Source: Xenophilus aerolatus
Lineage (GTDB): Bacteria; Pseudomonadota; Gammaproteobacteria; Burkholderiales; Burkholderiaceae_C
Length of the DNA stretch: 64,000 nucleotides
NCBI GenBank assembly: GCA_029968055.1
Contig: JASCNX010000003.1
Coordinates: 248,001 to 312,000, forward strand
Direction of reading: 5' to 3'
The notes beneath the pieces are model-generated. The model saw only the letters and a list, made by a program, of their open reading frames with translations, had not been told where the DNA came from and ran no database searches. Within the stretch, counting starts at the first letter, position 1. The number at the start of each line of letters is the position of its first letter. The position numbers were made by a program, and so were the translations under genes. Shown piece after piece: positions 57,946 to 64,000 of this stretch.

Positions 57946-58311
57946 ATGACCATCCGCAAAGTGCTCGTCGTCGACGACTCCAAGACGGAACTGATGTTCC
58001 TCACCGATCTGCTGCAGAAGAACGGCTTCGCCGTGCAGACGGCCGAAAACGCGGACGATGCCATGCGCCGGCTCGAGGCCGACCGCCCGGACCTCATCCT
58101 GATGGATGTGGTGATGCCCGGCCAGAACGGCTTCCAGCTCACCCGCGCGCTCGCGCGCAGCCCCGAGTTCGCGCAGGTGCCCATCATCCTGTGCACCAGC
58201 AAGAACCAGGAGACCGACCGCGTCTGGGGCATGCGCCAGGGCGCGCGCGACTACATCGTCAAGCCCGTGCAGGCGGCCGAGCTCCTGGCCAAGATCCAGG
58301 CGCTGAACTGA
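57946..58311 (+). CDS. pilH: Twitching motility response regulator PilH
   Basis: 121-aa CheY-like protein. VLVVDDSKTELMFLTDLLQK, LILMDVVMPGQNGFQLTRAL (phosphoacceptor Asp), PIILCTSKNQETDRVWGMRQ, ARDYIVKPVQ. Second output of the Pil-Chp pathway, thought to act as phosphate sink or retraction control. Tightly spaced with pilG and the CheW-like gene. Confidence 0.92.
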   Translation: MTIRKVLVVDDSKTELMFLTDLLQKNGFAVQTAENADDAMRRLEADRPDLILMDVVMPGQNGFQLTRALARSPEFAQVPIILCTSKNQETDRVWGMRQGARDYIVKPVQAAELLAKIQALN

Positions 58312-58330
58312 GCGCCCGCGCGACGCGTCC

Positions 58331-58864
58331 ATGGCGACCCGCGAAGCCCTCCGCGAATTCCAGTCCCGGCTGGCAGGCCGCCTGCAGGCCGCGCGCACCT
58401 CGGGCGTCTCGGCCTCCTGGCTCGCCGTCGAGGCGGGCGAGGCCCGCTACCTGTTCCCGCTGGGCCAGGCCGGCGAGATCTTTCCCTGGACCGCGCCGCA
58501 ACCGGTGCCCTACACGCTGCCCTGGTTTCTCGGCGTGGCCAACCTGCGCGGCGGCCTCTACGGCGTCGTGCAACTGTCGGCCTTCGCCGGTGGCGACCGG
58601 CCGGCGCCGGCCAACACCGAGTCGACACGCGCGCAGTCGCGCCTGGTCGGGCTGAACGACGCGCTGGACGTCAATTGCGCCCTGCTGATCGACCGGCTGG
58701 TCGGCCTGCGCGGCATCGAAGCCTTCAAGAGTTCGCAGGCCCCCGCGGCCGATGCGCCCGCGTGGCAGGGCCACACCTACATCGACGCCGCAGGACAGCG
58801 CTGGCAGGAGATCAACCTCCAGGCACTGTCGCAGCAACCCGAATTCCTGAGCATCGGCGCCTGA
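58331..58864 (+). CDS. pilI: CheW-like adaptor PilI
   Basis: 177-aa scaffold coupling the PilJ receptor to ChpA. SASWLAVEAGEARYLFPLGQ, PYTLPWFLGVANLRGGLYGV and the conserved VNCALLIDRLVGLRG are CheW landmarks; the C-terminus (QRWQEINLQALSQQPEFLSI) is typical of PilI. Confidence 0.9.
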   Translation: MATREALREFQSRLAGRLQAARTSGVSASWLAVEAGEARYLFPLGQAGEIFPWTAPQPVPYTLPWFLGVANLRGGLYGVVQLSAFAGGDRPAPANTESTRAQSRLVGLNDALDVNCALLIDRLVGLRGIEAFKSSQAPAADAPAWQGHTYIDAAGQRWQEINLQALSQQPEFLSIGA

Positions 58865-58898
58865 GCCGGCGCCCCGCATCCATCCCGAAGGACCGACC

Positions 58899-61253
58899 GT
58901 GAACTCGATCGCCGACAAGTTCAAGAAGCTGCTGCCCCCCCGCGATGACAGCGTGACCGTGCGCGTGGACAGCACCGCTGCGCTGGTGCTCGACAACCCC
59001 GAGACCGTGCAGCCCGAGGAACGCACCATCTACATCCCGCGCGAGGCCCCACCCGCGTCCGAACCGGCACCCGCCGTGGGCGCCTTCGAGGTGCCGCCGG
59101 ACTTCGTGCCGAGCCGCCAGTTCGACGAACCGGCCGAGGCGCCGCCGGTGGCACCCGTGGCCGCTGCCGCTGCCTCTGCGCCTGGCGCGGCCGAGCCTGC
59201 GCCCGCCGATCCGCGCGCCACGCCGGCGCGGCAGCAGCGCCTTCTGGCCGTTGTGCTGGCGGTCGCCGTGCTGCTGCTGCTGCTGGTCGCCGGCTCCGCC
59301 ATCCTGCGCTCCGAGCGCCTGGCCCAGCAGGTGGCCGCCACCGGCCAGTCCCTGATGCAGTCGCAGCGCCTGGCCAAATCGGTCTCGCAGGCGCTGGTGG
59401 GCAGTGCGCCGGCCTTCGACGAGGTCAAGGAGAGCTCGGACGACCTCACGCGCAGGGTCAACGGCCTGGCCACGGGCGACGACTCGCTGCAGCTGGAACG
59501 CGTGGGCGCGCAGTACGAGGCCGAACTGGAGAAGATCCAGCCGCTGGTCAAGCGAGCGGATGCCAGCGCCAAGGTCGTGCTGGCCCAGAAGCAGATCCTG
59601 ACGCAGGTGGGCGCGGCGCTGCGGACCATCAACCGCCAGTCGTCCGAACTGCTGGAGATGACCGAGACCATCGCCTCGCTGAAGATGCAGCAGAACGCCT
59701 CGGTGCCCGAAATCTCCGCTGCCGGCCAGCTCGTCATGCTCACGCAGCGCATCGGCAAGTCGGCCAACGAGTTCCTCACCGTCGAAGGCGTGAGCCCCGA
59801 CGCCGTGTTCCTGCTCGGCAAGGACCTCAACAGCTTCCAGGAAATCGCCAAGGGTCTGCTCGACGGCAATGCGCAGCAGCGCCTGCCCGGCACGCGCGAC
59901 GCACAGACCCGCGAGCAGCTCGACGCGATCCTCAAGACCTACGAACAGACCCGCACGCAGGCCGGCGCCATCCTGGGCAACCTGCAGGGCCTTGTGGCGG
60001 CGCGCGAAGCGCAGGCCACCATCCTGGCCGACAGCGAACCGCTTCGTGTGTCACTGGGCGAGCTGCAGACCCAGCTGTCCGAGCGCACCGGTCTGGGGGC
60101 CGGCACGCTGGCCCTGCTGGTGCTGCTGTCGGTCGCCGCACTGGGCCTGGCGGCCGCGATCGGTCTCGTGCAGGTCCGCGAAGGCCGCGCCCGGGCGGCG
60201 GCGGCCGAGCAGGAGCGTCTCGAGGCCGAGCGCGCGAGCGAGGAGGCCAACCGCATCAACACGGCCAACCAGGCCGCCATTCTTCGCCTGATGAACGAGC
60301 TGCAGACGGTGGCCGAGGGCGACCTGACGCACGAGGCCACGGTGACGGAAGACATCACCGGTGCCATCGCCGATTCGGTGAACTACACGGTGGAAGAACT
60401 GCGCCTGCTGGTGGGCAACGTGCAGAACACGGCGACCCGCGTGGCGCACACCACGTCGCAGGTGGAAAGCACCTCGACCGAACTGCTGGCCGCCTCGACC
60501 GAACAGCTGCGCGAGATCCGCGAGACCGGCCAGTCGGTGCTGACGATGGCCGAACGCATCAACGGCGTGTCCTCCCAGGCGCAGGAATCGGCCTCGGTGG
60601 CGCGCCAGTCGCTGCAGGCGGCCGAATCAGGTCTGCACGCGGTGCAGAACGCCATCGGCGGCATGAACTCCATCCGCGACCAGATCCAGGAGACCTCCAA
60701 GCGCATCAAGCGCCTGGGCGAGTCCTCGCAGGAGATCGGCGAAATCACCGAACTGATCTCGGACATCACGGAACAGACCAACGTGCTGGCACTGAACGCC
60801 GCCATCCAGGCGGCGTCCGCGGGTGAAGCCGGTCGCGGCTTCTCGGTGGTGGCCGAAGAAGTGCAGCGGCTGGCCGAGCGCTCGGCCGACGCCACGCGCC
60901 AGATCTCGGCGCTGGTGAAGGCCATTCAGACCGACACGCAGGACGCGGTGGGCGCCATGGAGCGTTCCACCCAGGGCGTGGTCGAAGGGGCCAAGCTGTC
61001 CGACAACGCCGGCACCGCGCTGTCGGAGATCGACCGCGTGTCGCGCCGGCTGGCCGACCTGATCGAGCAGATCTCGCAATCGGCGTCCCGCGAGGCCGAG
61101 TCGGCCAACGTGGTGGCGGCCAACATCCAGCACATCTTCGCCGTGACCGAGCAGACCGGCGAGGGCACGCGCGCCACCGCAAAGCAGGTGCGCGAGCTGT
61201 CGCACATGGCCGAGGAATTGCGCCAGTCCGTGTCGCGGTTCAAGATCGCCTAA
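58899..61253 (+). CDS. pilJ: Methyl-accepting chemotaxis protein PilJ
   Basis: 784-aa inner-membrane receptor of the Pil-Chp system. A Pro/Ala-rich cytoplasmic lead, TM1 near residues 112-133 (LAVVLAVAVLLLLLVAGSAI), a helical periplasmic PilJ domain, TM2 near 400-425 (LALLVLLSVAALGLAAAIGL), a HAMP-like region, then the signalling tip ITEQTNVLALNAAIQAASAG and AGRGFSVVAEEVQRLAERSA (about residues 625-660). GTG 58899 starts within a good operon context. Senses surface or pilus state. Confidence 0.92.
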   Translation: MNSIADKFKKLLPPRDDSVTVRVDSTAALVLDNPETVQPEERTIYIPREAPPASEPAPAVGAFEVPPDFVPSRQFDEPAEAPPVAPVAAAAASAPGAAEPAPADPRATPARQQRLLAVVLAVAVLLLLLVAGSAILRSERLAQQVAATGQSLMQSQRLAKSVSQALVGSAPAFDEVKESSDDLTRRVNGLATGDDSLQLERVGAQYEAELEKIQPLVKRADASAKVVLAQKQILTQVGAALRTINRQSSELLEMTETIASLKMQQNASVPEISAAGQLVMLTQRIGKSANEFLTVEGVSPDAVFLLGKDLNSFQEIAKGLLDGNAQQRLPGTRDAQTREQLDAILKTYEQTRTQAGAILGNLQGLVAAREAQATILADSEPLRVSLGELQTQLSERTGLGAGTLALLVLLSVAALGLAAAIGLVQVREGRARAAAAEQERLEAERASEEANRINTANQAAILRLMNELQTVAEGDLTHEATVTEDITGAIADSVNYTVEELRLLVGNVQNTATRVAHTTSQVESTSTELLAASTEQLREIRETGQSVLTMAERINGVSSQAQESASVARQSLQAAESGLHAVQNAIGGMNSIRDQIQETSKRIKRLGESSQEIGEITELISDITEQTNVLALNAAIQAASAGEAGRGFSVVAEEVQRLAERSADATRQISALVKAIQTDTQDAVGAMERSTQGVVEGAKLSDNAGTALSEIDRVSRRLADLIEQISQSASREAESANVVAANIQHIFAVTEQTGEGTRATAKQVRELSHMAEELRQSVSRFKIA

Positions 61254-61274
61254 GAACGCCCTCCGAGTCCCAAC

Positions 61275-64000
61275 GTGTCGATCCGCCCCCCTGTCACTGC
61301 CCCGGTCGCGGGCAATGCGCCCGCCACGGAAGACCTCGGGCCGCTGGCCTGGGTCATCGGCGAGATCCAGAAGTCGCTCGAAGGCGCGAGCAAGTCCCTG
61401 CGCCGGTACGCCCGGGAGCATGGCCAGGTGCCCGAGCTCGACACGGGCCTGCTGCGCATGGCGCGCCAGCAGTTGCACCAGGCCGTGGGCGCCCTGCAGC
61501 TGGTGGGCCACCCGGCGCCGGCCCTGGTGCTGGGCGCGATGGAGTTCGCGGCGCAGAGCTTCATCAACGATCCGTCGCGCTGCACCGAGCCCGCGGTGCA
61601 GAAGATCGAGCATGCCGGCTTTGCCGTCACCGACTTCCTGCAGGCGGTGCTGGGGGGCAAGCCGGTGTCGCCGGTCGCGCTGTTCCCGCAGTACCGCGAC
61701 GTGCTGGAGCTGGTGGGCAACGAGCGGGTGCACCCCGCAGACCTGTGGATCTACCCGTGGGTGTGGGCCGAGGTGCCGCGACCTGGCGCCTATCGCACCA
61801 TGGTCTACGACCCGGCGGTGCGGGCGCACCTCGACCGCGACGTGCTCAGGGTGGTCAAGAGCGGTGACGACCAGGCGGCGCGTCGGCTGTGCGCGCTGTG
61901 CGTGGGCCTCGGCCTGGGCGTGCCCCAGCCCAAGGTGGCCAGCTTCTGGATGCTGGCGGCCGGCTTCTTCGAGGCGCTGTCGCTGTCGCTGCTGCCGCCC
62001 GACGTCTATGTGAAGCGCGCAGCGTCGCGCGTGCTGCTGCAGTACGCGACGCTGGCGCGTGGCGATGCAGCCGTCTCCGACCGCCTCGGCCAGGACCTGC
62101 TCTTCTTCTGCGCGCAGGCCGTGCCCACGCCGCGGGAAGAAGCGCCGCTGCTGCGTGCCGTGCGCGTGGCCTGGGGCGTCTCCAACCTCGAGCACGTGGA
62201 CTATGCGACGCCGCAGTTCGGCCGCTTCGATCCGGTCGTGCTCGCACAGGCGCGCAAGCGCATCGAGACCGCCAAGGAGATGTGGTCGGCGCTGTCCGGC
62301 GGCGACGTCATGCGGGTGCGGCAGGTGGCCGACACCTTCGCGCAGCTCGGCGAATCGCTCGCCAGGCTGCACCCGGCCAGCGGGCCGATGGTGCAGGCAC
62401 TCAACCACGCGGTCGACGCGTCGGTGCGCTCCGGCCGCGCGCCGTCGACCGAGCTCGCGATGGAAGTCGCCACCTCGGTGCTGTACCTGGAAGCGGCCTT
62501 CGAGGACCTCGACCCGCAGGACCGGCAGCTCACCGCGCGCACCGTCCAGCTCGCCGGCCGCATCGAGCGCGCCCGCGAAGGCGGCAAGTCGGAGCCGCTC
62601 GAGCCGTGGATGGAGGAGCTCTACCGCCGCGTCAGCGACCGCCAGACCATGGGCACCGTGGTCGACGAGCTGCGCGCGCACCTGTCCGAGCTCGAGAAGT
62701 CGCTCGACCAGTTCTTCCGTCGTCCCAGCGAAAAGGGCCTGCTGCGCACCGTGCCCAGCCAACTGCTCCAGATGCGCGGCGTGTTCTCCGTGCTGGGCCT
62801 GGAGCAGGCGGCGCAGACCGTGCAGCGCATGCGCGAGAGCGTCGACCACCTCACGGCCAACGACAGCGCCGACGAGAGCCGCGACTTCGACTCGCTGGGC
62901 AACAACCTGGGCGCGCTGGGCTTCCTGATCGACATGCTGGGCTACCAGCCCGCGCTGGCCAAGCGGCTGTTCGTGTTCGATGCCGAAGCCGGCGAGCTCA
63001 AGCCGCTCATGGGCCGGCAGGTCGACGACAGCACGCCGATCCACGGCCTGGGCGCCGACGGCGTGGCCGCGGCCTCGTCGGGGCCGGTTCCGCTCACCGA
63101 CACCGTGCTCAGCGTCGAAGCGGTGGACGCCCAGATCGCCGCCCGGCTGGCCGCGCTCGCCGGGCCTGCGAAGGCTGCCAAGGCAGCCTCGCCGCTGGAC
63201 GAGTTCAGCCGCGCCGCGGACAGCTGGACGCGCAAGATCACCGGGCCGGCGCCGCTGGAGGCGCTGCCCGACACCGAGGTCACCGAGCTCGAGGAGGACG
63301 ACCTCCAGAACATCTTCCTCGACGAAGCACGCGAGGTGTTGCACAACGGTCTGGCGGCCGTCTCGGCGCTCGGTACGCAGCCCGACGACGTCGGCGAGCT
63401 CACGGTGCTGCGCCGCGCCTTCCACACGCTCAAGGGCAGCTCCCGCATGGTGGGGCTGATGGACTTCGGCGAGGCGGCCTGGTCCTTCGAGCAGGTGCTC
63501 AACACCTGGCTGGCCGACCAGCAGCCGGCCACGCCGGCGCTGCTGGCCACCACCGGCAAGGCGCTGCGCGATTTTTCGCAGTGGGTCGAGGCCATCGCCG
63601 CGGGCGCCCCCCATGCCTGGCAGGCCGGCCCCTTCCGCGCCGCGGCCGAGGCCGTTCGCGATGGCGAGGCCGCCCCTCCCGCGCCCGTCGCCGTGCCCGA
63701 CGCGGCGGCGCTGGCGGTGGCGGCGCGGCACATTGCCGCCGAGCCGCCCGTCGTCCCGCCGCTGCCCGGCCTGGACCTGGACTTCGACCTGGACCTGGGC
63801 GTTGCGCCTGTCCCCGCGCCGGCCGAGGACGCCTCGATGCGCGATGCCGCAGCGGCCGAGATCGAGGAGGCCCTGCACGGCGACGATTTCGCGGTCACCG
63901 ACATCCTGCCCAAGTTCATGGACGAGGGCGAGGCCGCGCCGCCGCCGGCGGTGCTCGATGGCGGCGACGCGATCGACTTCTTCGCCGTCAAGGAAGCCCC
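61275..64000 (+). CDS. chpA: Hybrid chemotaxis sensor kinase ChpA/PilL (partial, runs off the right edge)
   Basis: 908 codons are visible and the frame is open at the window end, so kinase, CheW and receiver domains lie beyond it. GTG 61275 leads into LGPLAWVIGEIQKSLEGASK, an N-terminal FimV/PilL-like helical domain; the first Hpt domain has AFHTLKGSSRMVGLMDFGEA with His717 as phosphate acceptor. Acidic, Pro/Ala-rich linkers follow (LDLDFDLDLGV). It phosphorylates PilG/PilH. GTG is the only reasonable start 21 bp after pilJ. Confidence 0.9.
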   Translation, partial: MSIRPPVTAPVAGNAPATEDLGPLAWVIGEIQKSLEGASKSLRRYAREHGQVPELDTGLLRMARQQLHQAVGALQLVGHPAPALVLGAMEFAAQSFINDPSRCTEPAVQKIEHAGFAVTDFLQAVLGGKPVSPVALFPQYRDVLELVGNERVHPADLWIYPWVWAEVPRPGAYRTMVYDPAVRAHLDRDVLRVVKSGDDQAARRLCALCVGLGLGVPQPKVASFWMLAAGFFEALSLSLLPPDVYVKRAASRVLLQYATLARGDAAVSDRLGQDLLFFCAQAVPTPREEAPLLRAVRVAWGVSNLEHVDYATPQFGRFDPVVLAQARKRIETAKEMWSALSGGDVMRVRQVADTFAQLGESLARLHPASGPMVQALNHAVDASVRSGRAPSTELAMEVATSVLYLEAAFEDLDPQDRQLTARTVQLAGRIERAREGGKSEPLEPWMEELYRRVSDRQTMGTVVDELRAHLSELEKSLDQFFRRPSEKGLLRTVPSQLLQMRGVFSVLGLEQAAQTVQRMRESVDHLTANDSADESRDFDSLGNNLGALGFLIDMLGYQPALAKRLFVFDAEAGELKPLMGRQVDDSTPIHGLGADGVAAASSGPVPLTDTVLSVEAVDAQIAARLAALAGPAKAAKAASPLDEFSRAADSWTRKITGPAPLEALPDTEVTELEEDDLQNIFLDEAREVLHNGLAAVSALGTQPDDVGELTVLRRAFHTLKGSSRMVGLMDFGEAAWSFEQVLNTWLADQQPATPALLATTGKALRDFSQWVEAIAAGAPHAWQAGPFRAAAEAVRDGEAAPPAPVAVPDAAALAVAARHIAAEPPVVPPLPGLDLDFDLDLGVAPVPAPAEDASMRDAAAAEIEEALHGDDFAVTDILPKFMDEGEAAPPPAVLDGGDAIDFFAVKEA

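Noticed and set aside
60627-63878. A 1,083-codon open frame on the minus strand opposite pilJ and chpA
   Set aside because: Its product is His/Arg/Gly-rich with no domain; it mirrors the codon bias of the GC-rich chpA frame. The plus-strand frame has clear motifs.

Overview
The window is GC-rich DNA from a betaproteobacterium, most likely order Burkholderiales and close to the Comamonadaceae (Variovorax, Acidovorax or Ramlibacter type). This is inferred from the conserved block at the right (dsbC, ubiH-type, ychF, dusB-fis-purH, hemL, thiD, rubredoxin, pilGHIJ-chpA) and from the style of the catabolic genes. No database search was possible, so names rest on motifs and family recognition.

Region 1 (1-1317) holds the end of an accessory, probably phage- or plasmid-related gene plus one or two small ORFs. 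Region 2 (1318-21119) is a catabolic island. It has a complete branched-chain-type ABC importer (two ATPases, two permeases, two tandemly duplicated binding proteins), an acyl-CoA ligase, two enoyl-CoA hydratases, an SDR dehydrogenase, two SCP2-type thiolases and an acyl-CoA dehydrogenase. It also has two nitronate-monooxygenase-like flavoproteins, an MBL-fold hydrolase, an alpha/beta hydrolase broken by a one-base frameshift, and two TetR repressors. Together they suggest uptake, CoA activation and beta-oxidation of an unidentified organic acid.

Region 3 (21120-30921) is a visibly AT-richer accessory zone. Its centre is a minus-strand module: a Cys4 zinc-binding protein, a serine recombinase with an unusual cysteine-poor C-terminus, a ParB-like protein, a RepB-like ParB protein and a small coupled ORF, the last four joined by 4-bp overlaps. 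Next come a HEPN-like protein, several small unknown proteins, a lipoprotein and a frameshifted tyrosine integrase. A dispersed CGTCCGCTTYTGGCCG motif recurs in the spacers.

Region 4 (30922-40333) is a DNA-repair island. It contains an error-prone polymerase dnaE2 (imuC) with a perfect LexA box over its start, a three-domain LigD, two tandem Ku genes and a MerR-TPR regulator. Then come about 600 bp without a supported gene, a terminator hairpin and a tRNA-Met gene (41014-41090, minus), a plausible boundary between accessory and core DNA.

Region 5 (41244-64000) is core genome: an ECF sigma factor with a probable anti-sigma partner, an enoyl-CoA hydratase, an M61 peptidase, DsbC, a UbiH-type hydroxylase, a MOSC protein, YchF, a GST, a YqaA-type membrane protein, DusB-Fis-PurH, HemL, ThiD, rubredoxin, and the Pil-Chp twitching-motility cluster, whose chpA runs off the right edge.
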